Positions 46,519 through 54,108 of a stretch of 64,000 nt of DNA are shown here, piece by piece. How positions within the stretch are numbered: the first letter of the stretch is position 1; each line of letters begins with the position of its first letter. This stretch comes from Fortiea contorta PCC 7126 (lineage in GTDB: Bacteria > Cyanobacteriota > Cyanobacteriia > Cyanobacteriales > Nostocaceae): the NCBI RefSeq assembly GCF_000332295.1, contig NZ_KB235930.1, positions 2,933,395-2,997,394 of the forward strand, written 5' to 3'. The notes beneath the pieces are model-generated. The model was not told where the DNA came from. It made no database searches and was given only the letters and a program-made list of their open reading frames with translations. Both the position numbers and the translations under genes were made by a program.

Positions 46519-47343
46519 TTAAAAAATCATCTGTGGCTGGAGCAATTGATATCCTGCATCTTTAATTTTTTGATTTGACACCCAAGAATTGTAAACGCGA
46601 TCGCTCTCTAAAGAAGTATCCCAAGTAACAGTAGGTAAATTATGGGTTTTAAACACATTATCTAGCAAATCACGACTGCTAAGATGGGCATCGTCTACTA
46701 AGTTATAAATTCCTGATAATTGCTGCTCCCGGACAAAATCAATTGCGCCGACAATATCATCAAGATGAATCCAATTGGTGACATCTTCCCCATTCCCCGG
46801 ACGAGTTGTTCCAGCAGCACGACCAAATATTTTAATCAGTTCTCTACCGGGGCCATAAATTCCCCCTAAACGCAAAATACAAACGCGCTGATTAGCGGTT
46901 GCGGCTGATAGTAAAACTGCTTCTGTTGCTTGCAAAATTCTACCGTTGTTATTGCTAGGTGCTGTTGCTGTTTGTTCATCTACAACTGCACCTTTTTTGT
47001 TACCATAAACAGCGTAACTGCCTGTATATATCAGTTGTTTAATTGTCGGAAATTCCGGTAAGATTGAGGCTATAGTCTTGGCAGTTTCCAGATAAGTTTC
47101 TTCATAGACATTTACACCTTTTGCACCCACACTCAAGAGGACAACATCTTGATTTTGTAATGCTGCTTTGAGTTGTTCTGGATTATTTCCCTGAGCAACT
47201 ACAACTTTTTGAGCTACAACATTGAGATGGGGGACACGTCCGGGTGTAGTTGTAGTTGCGGTGATGTTAAAATTTTGGTTTTGTTGCCAATATTGGGCGA
47301 CTGCATAGCCCACATAACCACAACCAATGATTGCAATGTTCAT
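46519..47343 (-). CDS. NAD-dependent epimerase/dehydratase-like protein
   Basis: From ATG 47343 (MNIAIIGCGYVGYAVAQYW) the product has 274 residues. It has the GxGxxG Rossmann start IGCGYVGYA, IYTGSYAVYGNKKGAVVDE (near 108), RVCILRLGGIYGPGRE (near 150) and NWIHLDDIVGAIDFV. The Tyr/Lys of the extended SDR family sit in the YTGS-AVYG region only loosely. Its relatives include YeeZ-like proteins that act on nucleotide-linked sugars or are of unknown role. It stands next to the DnaJ-pentapeptide gene on the same strand. Confidence 0.75.
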   Translation of the reverse strand: MNIAIIGCGYVGYAVAQYWQQNQNFNITATTTTPGRVPHLNVVAQKVVVAQGNNPEQLKAALQNQDVVLLSVGAKGVNVYEETYLETAKTIASILPEFPTIKQLIYTGSYAVYGNKKGAVVDEQTATAPSNNNGRILQATEAVLLSAATANQRVCILRLGGIYGPGRELIKIFGRAAGTTRPGNGEDVTNWIHLDDIVGAIDFVREQQLSGIYNLVDDAHLSSRDLLDNVFKTHNLPTVTWDTSLESDRVYNSWVSNQKIKDAGYQLLQPQMIF

Positions 47344-47431
47344 CACTAGATTTTTGACAAAAAGATACTTTTTATTGAACCACAAATATGGCAGACAATC
47401 GGGTATATTCTTCCCGACACCCAATCATCGA

Positions 47432-48079
47432 TTAACTATGAATTGCCCCATCAGGCATGATAGCACCTGCGAGGTTAGCACCAATCAATTTTACAAGCAA
47501 GCGATCGCCAGAACGAATCCGCGCCCCTGTTAAATCGGCTCCCCGCAAATCAGCACCGCTGAGATCCGCGCCTATTAAGTTTGCGGAGCGCAAATTTGCT
47601 TCCCGCATATCAGCTAAAAGTAAGTTAGCTCTAAACAAATTTGCTTCAGATAAATCTGCACCTCTGAGATTAACTTTGTGCATAAAAGTATCACTCAAAT
47701 TAGCGCCACTCAAGTTAGCAAAACTGAGATTTCTACCGGATAAATCTTTATTGCTTAAGTTAGCGCGACTGAAGTCTTTACCACTCAAATCTGAGTTTCT
47801 TTGTACTGGTTGATAAGTGGTTTCCTGTGGTTGTTTTTGTTGAGCAGGTGGTGAGTAAGTTGAAGTTTGGTACTTATTTTTTAAAGAACGCAATTTATCA
47901 CGAGCTTCATTAATTGCTTTGAGCTTATCTTGAGCTTTTTGTTGTAAGCGGAGATTTTCTTTAGGAATGCGATCAGGATGCCATACAAAAACCAAATCTT
48001 TGTAAGCCTGGTTCACTTCTTCAAGTGTGGCTCCTGGCTCTAATTCCAATATTCTATAATACCGCTCCAATTCGCTCAT
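47432..48079 (-). CDS. DnaJ-like domain fused to pentapeptide repeats
   Basis: The 215-residue product joins an N-terminal J domain (YYRILELEPGATLEEVNQAY and VWHPDRIPKEN with the HPD at 34-36) to a Gln-rich linker (about 65-95) and a C-terminal pentapeptide part (FSRANLSNKDLSGRNLSFAN, repeats from about 105 to 205). It lacks the GF and zinc domains of DnaJ. The J part would bring in Hsp70 and the pentapeptide beta helix would bind a target. The gene starts 89 bp upstream of the epimerase-like gene, likely one transcript. Function unknown; the fusion occurs in several cyanobacteria. Confidence 0.85.
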   Translation of the reverse strand: MSELERYYRILELEPGATLEEVNQAYKDLVFVWHPDRIPKENLRLQQKAQDKLKAINEARDKLRSLKNKYQTSTYSPPAQQKQPQETTYQPVQRNSDLSGKDFSRANLSNKDLSGRNLSFANLSGANLSDTFMHKVNLRGADLSEANLFRANLLLADMREANLRSANLIGADLSGADLRGADLTGARIRSGDRLLVKLIGANLAGAIMPDGAIHS

Positions 48080-48486
48080 AAGATGTTTTAGTGAACAATC
48101 AGCTTAATTATGAGTGATGCTGCCGTCTATCGGCTCAATTCTTTATTAAATCTCTGTTATTTCCTGTAATTTTAGTTCAAATATAATTTGATATTTTTCA
48201 GTATAATTCGTTATATTTTTCGCTAATTTTTCAGCATACGTTCATTCTTGGACATATCAGCTTTTTTTGCCAAATTACTTTATTTATATGCTATCTGAAT
48301 GCATGGGGTAATTTCATATTTCATCTTTCAGTGAAGATTGTCTAGAAATTGTAACAATTAGTTTTGCAGTTTCACTTAATTTGTCAATGATTTTTAACGC
48401 CTACCATTTCATATATCTTGACGATATACATCATTAACCTAACATTCAGGCGTCGCTCGTAGCCAGCTTATTTACCTATCCCTTCA
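48080..48486. other. AT-rich intergenic region
   Basis: 407 bp with no repeat family of the window, no ORF above chance and no clear terminator. It should contain the promoter of the DnaJ-pentapeptide gene (minus strand). A few TATAAT-like stretches (for example near 48210) lack good -35 partners. Confidence 0.4.
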
Positions 48487-49035
48487 TCAATTGCGGTTAG
48501 AGGAAGCTGAATTTTGCCCGTGTCTCCATCTATCGAGTTCATCATTTCTCCACCGATTTATCGCTCTCAAATATGCCACAACAGGAATTTGATAAATCTC
48601 AATAAAAATCCAAACAATAATTGCTAAATGCAACAAAAAAGTTAAGATTGTCCATATTGATGGTAGCCAAGTAATTGGTTCATGTAAATTTGGCGGAAAA
48701 TTATAAGCAACGATGCCAATTAGGGTGGTGGGAAAAATGATGAAACTGATGGCAGCTAATCCATAACCCCAACCTAATTCCACACCTTCTAATTGAGCTT
48801 CTGTCCAGTTAAAGCCGTTCCAATGCCAAATTAGAGGTGGTTGTCTGGAAGGCATTTTTAATTGCTGTTGTTCTAAATTGACAGTGAAAATCTCTTGACA
48901 AAAATCACAAGCCATAGTTTCCATTAATGGCATGTGAGTAATCTTACCCACATGACAGACTGGACAAGGATAAACCCCATGATAGTCAAAACGTGTGGTT
49001 AAAAGTTTGGAAGCGGGTATCATACGCAATTTCAA
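48487..49035 (-). CDS. Small zinc-ribbon membrane protein, unknown function
   Basis: The product has 182 residues. A CPVCHVGKI...MACDFC pair (near residues 24-46) forms a zinc ribbon with a 17-residue spacing. Two hydrophobic helices follow (WGYGLAAISFIIFPTTLIG near 90-108 and ILTFLLHLAIIVWIFIEI near 128-145), then a basic, Trp/Arg-rich end (INRWRNDELDRWRHG). The Met at residue 5 (MIPASKLL) is an alternative start. Cyanobacterial homologues of this design exist, but I do not know a function. It is followed on the plus strand by the aroF leader region. Confidence 0.65.
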   Translation of the reverse strand: MKLRMIPASKLLTTRFDYHGVYPCPVCHVGKITHMPLMETMACDFCQEIFTVNLEQQQLKMPSRQPPLIWHWNGFNWTEAQLEGVELGWGYGLAAISFIIFPTTLIGIVAYNFPPNLHEPITWLPSIWTILTFLLHLAIIVWIFIEIYQIPVVAYLRAINRWRNDELDRWRHGQNSASSNRN

Positions 49036-49254
49036 ATTCCAAAAGATGCAAATTAAAGGCTTACTAGCTGAAAAATTTGATTGAGTAGCAGCAGCATTAG
49101 ATCAAAGTCATCAAATTTGCAGATTTTTACCGATCAGTCATTTCCCTTACCCATCAGTGCCAAATGGCTGTAAAGTTATGTAAATTCAAGGGTTTCCAGT
49201 CTTGATGGGTAGAATAGTAATGAGTTTAACCCTTTTTTGGGTGTCGTGGGGGTC

Positions 49255-49283
49255 TTGACGCCACCAATCACGTCTGATATTTT
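49255..49283 (+). promoter_or_regulatory. Sigma70-type promoter for the aroF leader transcript
   Basis: TTGACG (49255-49260), a 17-bp spacer and TATTTT (49278-49283) match the -35 and -10 elements (5/6 and 4/6). A start near 49290 would put the first leader ORF 40 nt downstream. The spacing is ideal and there is no other convincing promoter between here and the ORF. No transcript data are available. Confidence 0.6.
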
Positions 49284-49329
49284 GTGTGTGTAGAAGTCTA
49301 ACCAAATATCTCAAGCGGACACCTTAGAC

Positions 49330-49386
49330 ATGTTTCATTCCTACACCTATTTTTATTTTTGGTTTAGAGCGGTTCACCGGCGGTGA
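49330..49386 (+). CDS. Aromatic leader peptide 1
   Basis: The 18-codon ORF encodes MFHSYTYFYFWFRAVHRR. Eight of residues 2-12 are Phe, Tyr or Trp, including the run YFYFWF. The ORF ends at TGA 49384-49386, and its last codons (49369-49380) are the 5' strand of an antiterminator stem. There is a weak purine-rich stretch upstream (AAGCGGACACC), so the ribosome binding site is not strong. A chance 18-codon ORF with seven consecutive aromatic or near-aromatic codons at just this place is unlikely. It should sense charged tRNA for Phe, Tyr and Trp. Confidence 0.75.
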   Translation: MFHSYTYFYFWFRAVHRR

Positions 49387-49450
49387 ATGAAGTTTCCACA
49401 TGGAAGCCGCCCGGTGAACCGCAGAGCCAACTCTGCGGTTTTTGTTTTTT
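49369..49450 (+). promoter_or_regulatory. Attenuator 1: antiterminator stem versus terminator
   Basis: Antiterminator: GCGGTTCACCGG (49369-49380) pairs perfectly with CCGGTGAACCGC (49411-49422), 12 bp. Terminator: AACCGCAGAG (49417-49426) pairs perfectly with CTCTGCGGTT (49431-49440) across a CCAA loop, followed by TTTGTTTTTT (49441-49450). The two share 49417-49422, so they exclude each other. The antiterminator's 5' strand sits in the last codons of leader 1: a ribosome reaching the stop covers it and favours the terminator, whereas one stalled on the earlier Tyr/Phe codons leaves it free. Confidence 0.8.
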
Positions 49451-49469
49451 AAGGAGAATCTGCATCGTT

Positions 49470-49532
49470 ATGACCTATTTCAGTAGCTGGTTTTATGGCT
49501 TTTATTTTTGGCCCAGTGCAAACTCCGGGTAA
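49470..49532 (+). CDS. Aromatic leader peptide 2
   Basis: The 20-codon ORF encodes MTYFSSWFYGFYFWPSANSG, with nine aromatic residues (Y3, F4, W7, F8, Y9, F11, Y12, F13, W14). AAGGAG at 49451-49456 gives a good Shine-Dalgarno 13 nt from the ATG. It lies after the first terminator, so it is used only in transcripts that escape it. The stop TAA is at 49530-49532, and TCCGGG (49524-49529) immediately before it is the 5' strand of the second antiterminator. Confidence 0.85.
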   Translation: MTYFSSWFYGFYFWPSANSG

Positions 49533-49590
49533 ATAGCGTCGTGTCGATAGATCATAACGCGCCCGGAACTAAAGCTTCCGGGCTTTTTTT
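49524..49590 (+). promoter_or_regulatory. Attenuator 2: antiterminator versus intrinsic terminator
   Basis: Terminator: GCCCGGAA (49561-49568) pairs perfectly with TTCCGGGC (49576-49583), loop of 7, followed by T7 (49584-49590). Antiterminator: TCCGGG (49524-49529) pairs with CCCGGA (49562-49567), optionally with the G-U pair next to it and an inner GCG (49536-49538)/CGC (49558-49560). They share 49562-49567. As in attenuator 1, the 5' strand lies at the end of the leader ORF, so a ribosome at the stop codon would hide it. Confidence 0.8.
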
Positions 49591-49603
49591 ATGACTAGAG
49601 GCG

Positions 49604-49720
49604 CTGAAGGAAGGATGAAGTCTGAAGTCTCAAGGATGAAATTAAGAAATTTGTACGGTCAGCTTTTGGGCTTTTTGCAATGGGTGGTTTATTTGCACTG
49701 TGGTGTACTGATAGAAAATC
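49604..49720 (+). repeat. Dispersed ~100-bp element (copy C) between attenuator 2 and aroF
   Basis: GGAAGGATGAAGTCTGAAGT, then AAGGATGAAATTAAGAAATT, GGTCAGCTTTTGGGCTTTTT, GCAATGGGTGGTTTATTTGC and ACTGTGGTGTACTGATAG match copies at 13157, 36577 and 59098. It fills most of the 196 bp between the terminator T tract and the aroF ATG. It also creates the open frame upstream of aroF that gives a false long N-terminus. Confidence 0.8.
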
Positions 49721-49785
49721 TTACCATCCATGCCCAATACCCAACACTCTATGCCCAATACCCAATTTTTCAAGAAAATCAAACC

Positions 49786-50658
49786 ATGATTAATGCTAAA
49801 CTCGCTGCAAAATCTCATCTCAACCACCAAACAATCATCAAACTGACGGATAAAGTTGCTTTCGGTGGTGAAGAACTGGTAATTATTGGTGGCCCTTGTA
49901 CAGTTGAAAGCCCGGAGCAAATGGAAAAAGTTGCTCAACAGCTAGCTGTAGCGCCTGTACAAGGGTTGCGCGGTGGTGTTTATAAACCCCGCAGTTCTCC
50001 CTACGCTTTTCAGGGGATGGGTGAAGAGGGACTAAAAATTTTGGCAGACGTGCGATCGCGCTACAATGTCCCTGTCATTACTGAAGTCATGTGTATTTCT
50101 CAAATTGAAATAGTGGCTACCCACGCTGATATGCTCCAAGTTGGTAGCCGCAATATGCAAAACTTCGACTTACTCAAAGCTTTAGGACAAGCTGGTAAAC
50201 CGATATTGCTCAAGCGTGGCTTGGCGGCGACAATTGAAGAGTTAGTGATGGCAGCCGAATATATTTTGAGCCACGGCAACCCAGATGTGGTACTCTGCGA
50301 GCGGGGTATCCGCAGCTTTGATAATTACACTCGCAATGTTTTAGATTTAGGAGCGGTTGCGGCTCTCAAGCAAATTACTCACCTACCCGTAATTGTAGAT
50401 CCATCCCATGCTGTCGGTAAACGGGAATTAGTTGCACCGATGGCGAAAGCTGCTGTTGCTTGTGGGGCGGATGGATTAATTATTGAGTGTCACCCAGAAC
50501 CAGAAAAATCAGTCTCTGATGCGCGTCAAGCCATATCTCTAGAAGAAATGGTGAATTTAGTGCATAGTCTCAAACCTATAGCCGCAGCAGTAGGACGCAA
50601 TATTTCCACAACAACGGGGGCGGGTTTAGAGCCGACCCCCATATTTTGTGTTGCTTAA
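49786..50658 (+). CDS. aroF: 3-deoxy-7-phosphoheptulonate (DAHP) synthase, type I beta, core only
   Basis: I start at ATG 49786 ([16 protein letters not shown]), giving 290 residues, because the 65 codons before it come from a repeat element and leader RNA. The catalytic barrel begins at [10 protein letters not shown] and includes [11 protein letters not shown] (phosphoenolpyruvate loop), [40 protein letters not shown] and ECHPEPEKS, which carry the metal and substrate ligands. It condenses PEP and erythrose-4-phosphate, the first step of the shikimate pathway. The usual N-terminal regulatory ferredoxin-like domain (about 60-70 residues) is reduced to roughly 40 residues, and no ACT or mutase domain is fused, so direct feedback control may be weak. 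The leader upstream has two aromatic attenuators. Confidence 0.92.
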   Translation: MINAKLAAKSHLNHQTIIKLTDKVAFGGEELVIIGGPCTVESPEQMEKVAQQLAVAPVQGLRGGVYKPRSSPYAFQGMGEEGLKILADVRSRYNVPVITEVMCISQIEIVATHADMLQVGSRNMQNFDLLKALGQAGKPILLKRGLAATIEELVMAAEYILSHGNPDVVLCERGIRSFDNYTRNVLDLGAVAALKQITHLPVIVDPSHAVGKRELVAPMAKAAVACGADGLIIECHPEPEKSVSDARQAISLEEMVNLVHSLKPIAAAVGRNISTTTGAGLEPTPIFCVA

Positions 50659-51579
50659 ATCTTCACTAAGAGCGATGTTTAATTATTTTTTCCTTGCGAA
50701 TATAGTTTGTTTTTGCAAACTAGAACTAGAAAAAAATTCTAGTAATTTGCCAAAATACGCTGGCAGATAAATCATTGTTTTTGGTAATGTTTTTTTTCCA
50801 ATTATCCATTACCAATTACCCATTAAAAAATTCCTCACCCTTTTGTGGATGAGGAATTTTAATTAACATCTTTATGTCTTTTCTAGCTGAATTTTAGCCA
50901 GTTGTAATGAAGCGGTGACTAGGCGCTGTGATGTCGTGTAGCGGTTTTTCGACAGCGCTTAATCAACAACTGGCAATGGTTGGGAGTTAAGTTGAATTAG
51001 GAACTTTCACCCGATTCCTGCTTCTTCTTTTTTTATCTCCCCTCCTGTTGATATCTTATTTAAACTCTAATAAAAATGTTTTGGCTGCCAATTTGGCAGA
51101 ATCTTTTTCGCTTCAAAAGACTGTGGAATCTGGTTTTACAGCCAAAAAGCAAAAATGGTCTAAGGGGTAATACCCCTAATTTTCCTTGTTTGAGAAATGG
51201 TAGTAACTTAGTCAAAATTTTCATTGTCACTTATGTAATCTGTTTATTTATTGCAGTTTTTTTTATAAAAAATTCAGTTATTTACATATACTCTATTAAT
51301 CCATTTTGTTGTGAATAACAATTAATGGATAAAATATTGGAGAAATTTTTAGTAAGTTGTAATTTAGCATCAAATTATTGCTACTTACGAAGTTTAGATA
51401 ACATGAGCCGATAAATTGTATATATTGTGATACCATTTTCACAGAAAAACGAAAGAAATTAAGTGGCTGAATACAAGGTTGAGAAATAATTATGTAGGGG
51501 CGAATACAAATAGGAAAACGCGCATTATACATCACAAATAAGTCTTGGTGGAAAATCGTACCTAAAATTATAGGAAAGT
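50659..51579. other. 921-bp intergenic region with several hairpins
   Basis: After aroF there is a hairpin GCAAACTAGAA/TTCTAGTAATTTGC (about 50715-50750), a heptamer-type run (CCATTACCAATTACCCATT, about 50806-50824) and the strong stem at 50827-50860. Further on are CTGCCAA-T-TTGGCAG (51085-51099) followed by a T run, and AGGGGTAATACCCCT (about 51164-51178). A frame of 80 codons at 51076 (starts MFWLPIWQNLFRFKRLW) exists but reads through both hairpins and has no clear ribosome binding site. The promoter of the next gene is not obvious. Confidence 0.5.
50827..50860 (+). terminator. Strong hairpin terminator after aroF
   Basis: AAAATTCCTCA (50827-50837) pairs with TGAGGAATTTT (50850-50860), 11 bp, with a 12-nt loop. 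T and A tracts on both sides allow bidirectional use. It lies about 170 bp after the aroF stop, the most convincing end of the aroF transcript. Confidence 0.7.
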
Positions 51580-52800
51580 ATGATTCAAATTCTTGACTCT
51601 ACCTTGAGAGAAGGTGAACAAACTCCAGGCGTTTATTTTTCTCCTGAGATTAAATTAGCGATCGCTCAGTTTTTAGATCACATAGGAATTGATATTATTG
51701 AAGCTGGAAATCCTGCTGTAGATCGAGAAATTGCTGTAGCGATTACTCGCATTGCTAACGCTGGACTCAAAGCCAAAATAGGCGCGCATTCGCGGTGTCG
51801 CATCGATGATGTGAACAAAGCACTAGATTGTGGAATCAACTTTTTAGGAATTTTTTTTAGTGTTTCCCAGAAGCGATTACAACAAGATTACAATCTCTGT
51901 TTAGAAGCTGCTATTGCAAGAATTGCTGAAGTCATCACCTACGCAAGAAAACAGCAAAGCGACTTATTAATTAGATATACTCCAGAAGATACAGTCCGTT
52001 CGCCAATCGAAGATATTATCGCCGCAGCTAGTGTAGCCGTCCAAGCAGGAGCTAATATCATTAGCATCGCTGATACAACCGGATACACAACTCCATTCCA
52101 CGAAACCCGCAGCATATCTTATTATGTGAAAACCCTCAAAACAGAATTGGCAAAACTGAACTTACATCCAAAAATAGAAGTTCATTGTCACAATGATCGA
52201 GGTTTAGCCTTGGCGAATGCGCTCGATGCATACAAAGCAGGAGCTGATATTATTGACGTCACAGTTATGGGAATTGGAGAAAGAGCAGGAATTGTGGATT
52301 TGGCAGAGTTACTGATCAATCTCACAGACATGTTTGCAGAAAAACCAGCGTGGGATCTCACATACTTAAAGAAATTATACGATTTAGTCAGTGAGCATTC
52401 CCATATACCCATTCCACCCCATCACCCTATAGTCGGTAAAAATGCGTTTACTCACTATGCTGGTGTACACGTGAAAGCTGTGGCTAAAAACGAAGAACTA
52501 TATCAAAGTTTAAATCCGGAAATTATCGGTATAAAGAGTAGCTTTGCTTTAGGAATGCAATCAGGATACACTGCGATTCAACTCGCTCTCAAACAAATAG
52601 GTAGAAGCGAAATAGCTGAAAATCAAGCTGTTGTGAGCAAAATTCTCCATGAAATTAAAGAAATTGCCAGAAGAGGAAACCCCATCGACATTGAAAAGGA
52701 ACTGCCCGCAATTATAGAACGTTTCTGCCTTAACCAGATAATTAATAGTGAGATTTGTAGTATTTACAGCGTTTTTCATGTACATGAGGTACACGGGTAG
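51580..52800 (+). CDS. Homocitrate/2-isopropylmalate synthase family protein (DRE-TIM)
   Basis: The product has 406 residues. It starts MIQILDSTLREGEQTPGVYF, the DxTLRxGEQ metal and 2-oxoacid motif, and continues KIGAHSRCRIDDVNKALDCG, IADTTGYTTPF, EVHCHNDRGLALANALDAYK (metal-binding HxHN, near 206) and VMGIGERAGIVDLAELL. The length (no ~120-residue leucine-regulatory C-terminal domain) and the overall pattern favour a homocitrate/citramalate-type or nifV-like enzyme over LeuA. NifV makes homocitrate for the nitrogenase cofactor, but no nif genes are nearby, so lysine- or secondary-metabolite-related acetyl-CoA condensation are alternatives. A GGGCGAAC hairpin follows. Confidence 0.8.
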   Translation: MIQILDSTLREGEQTPGVYFSPEIKLAIAQFLDHIGIDIIEAGNPAVDREIAVAITRIANAGLKAKIGAHSRCRIDDVNKALDCGINFLGIFFSVSQKRLQQDYNLCLEAAIARIAEVITYARKQQSDLLIRYTPEDTVRSPIEDIIAAASVAVQAGANIISIADTTGYTTPFHETRSISYYVKTLKTELAKLNLHPKIEVHCHNDRGLALANALDAYKAGADIIDVTVMGIGERAGIVDLAELLINLTDMFAEKPAWDLTYLKKLYDLVSEHSHIPIPPHHPIVGKNAFTHYAGVHVKAVAKNEELYQSLNPEIIGIKSSFALGMQSGYTAIQLALKQIGRSEIAENQAVVSKILHEIKEIARRGNPIDIEKELPAIIERFCLNQIINSEICSIYSVFHVHEVHG

Positions 52801-52820
52801 GGGCGAACGGTTGTTCGCCC
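52801..52820. terminator. Hairpin between converging genes
   Basis: GGGCGAAC (52801-52808), loop GGTT, GTTCGCCC (52813-52820) starts right after the stop codon of the synthase gene. It sits between converging genes (the DHS-like gene ends at 52842 on the other strand), so it may end both transcripts, though only a TT follows on the plus strand. Confidence 0.55.
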
Positions 52821-52841
52821 TTGGAAACGGTTGTTAATAAA

Positions 52842-53993
52842 CTATTTCCGAATCGGTGTACCGCAAGGATAAGTTGCGACTCCTTCAGAAGCACTGTCAG
52901 CTACAGATGGCTTTGCTCTAGCTGCTAGATAATCTTTTTGCAGTGTCGCCAATATTTCCTCGCGTCGGTCATACAATCGCTTCAATGGGCGAGGTTGACA
53001 CTGGTTGAGGACATATGCTGTTACTAACGGTAGAGCGATCGTGCTATCGGTATAACAAACAATAGTGCTGGGTAACTCATCTGGGTCAATCTTACCCCAG
53101 CTCACTGCTTCCGAAGGTGTCGCCCCGGATAACCCACCTGTATCAGGACGCGCATCAGTAAACTGAACAAAATAATCATGTCCCCGTTCTTCCAGCCCTA
53201 ATACCTCGTGGATTTGCGGCTGGGTTTGTAGCAAAAAGTTTTTAGGACTACCGCCGCCAAGAATTACAGCTGCACTTTTACCTTCTCCTTCCCGCGCATT
53301 GTAAGCGATCGCAGCTGTCTCATTCACGTCAATTGCTGGATCTAACACCAACTCTGAACCTTCCAACGCCAAAGCAGCTACATTCATTCCAATGGAACTG
53401 TCACCAGGGGAAGATGTGTAAATCGGCACGCCATATTCATAAGCTGTCGCTAACAAACACGAGTGCTTCACGCCCAATTGTTTCTCTACTTCCCGGACAT
53501 ACTTACCCAGCAGATAGTGAAACTCAGCAGTTCCCATCCGCTTCTGAAATGGTTCCGCTTGCAGAATCTTACGGATAAAAGCATCTGTTTCTAGCAACAC
53601 ATCATAGCCAAACATGATGTCATAAATCCGGATAGTCCCTTGCTCACGCAGCTTGACATCATCCGCAAACGGACTACCAGCAAACAATTCAAAACCCAAG
53701 CCATAGTGCATATCATGATAGAGATTCGCACCAGTGCTAATCATCCAGTCGATAAAGCCGCTGCGAATTAAAGGCGCAAGTGCGGAAACTCCGAATCCTG
53801 CTGGTGTCATCGCTCCAGAAAGACTCACACCCACAGTCACATCCCCCTGGAATACATCCCGACTCAGCAGTTGACAGATTTCCCGCAACCGCGCCGAGTT
53901 GTAAGCAGTGAAGTAATTATCAATCAAATCCACCACACCGATATCAGTTGATAAAGGTACAGGTGCGATTTTTTGACCCTGCTGTTTTGACAT
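52842..53993 (-). CDS. Deoxyhypusine synthase-like protein (bacterial DHS family)
   Basis: The product has 383 residues. It contains [20 protein letters not shown] (near 54-73), [15 protein letters not shown], the [19 protein letters not shown] block (near 190) and [17 protein letters not shown] (near 243), whose Lys corresponds to the catalytic Lys of deoxyhypusine synthase. Bacteria lack hypusine-modified eIF5A, and bacterial members of this family make homospermidine or modify other acceptors; in cyanobacteria a DHS-like SpeY is known. So NAD-dependent aminobutyl transfer from spermidine is the likely reaction, with the acceptor open. No other polyamine gene is beside it, though agrE is elsewhere in the window. 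Confidence 0.85.
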   Translation of the reverse strand: MSKQQGQKIAPVPLSTDIGVVDLIDNYFTAYNSARLREICQLLSRDVFQGDVTVGVSLSGAMTPAGFGVSALAPLIRSGFIDWMISTGANLYHDMHYGLGFELFAGSPFADDVKLREQGTIRIYDIMFGYDVLLETDAFIRKILQAEPFQKRMGTAEFHYLLGKYVREVEKQLGVKHSCLLATAYEYGVPIYTSSPGDSSIGMNVAALALEGSELVLDPAIDVNETAAIAYNAREGEGKSAAVILGGGSPKNFLLQTQPQIHEVLGLEERGHDYFVQFTDARPDTGGLSGATPSEAVSWGKIDPDELPSTIVCYTDSTIALPLVTAYVLNQCQPRPLKRLYDRREEILATLQKDYLAARAKPSVADSASEGVATYPCGTPIRK

Positions 53994-54108
53994 TTTTGCA
54001 CTCCCGAAAAGTAAACACGCCGAATCTAATGGTAACGAGCTTTCAGTGTTTTCTTGTATGACCTCTGTGCTGATATGAAGAAAGCGATCGCTTTAAACTT
54101 TCGCCAAA

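Noticed and set aside
49591-49785. N-terminal extension of DAHP synthase from 49591
   Set aside because: These 65 codons are the end of a terminator T tract, a dispersed repeat and tandem CCCAATACC units; the Met at 49786 starts the family-like sequence.
51076-51318. 80-codon ORF starting MFWLPIWQNLFRFKRLW
   Set aside because: It resembles an aromatic leader in its first residues, but it runs through two hairpins, has no matching terminator arrangement and is too long for an attenuator peptide. Chance is more likely.
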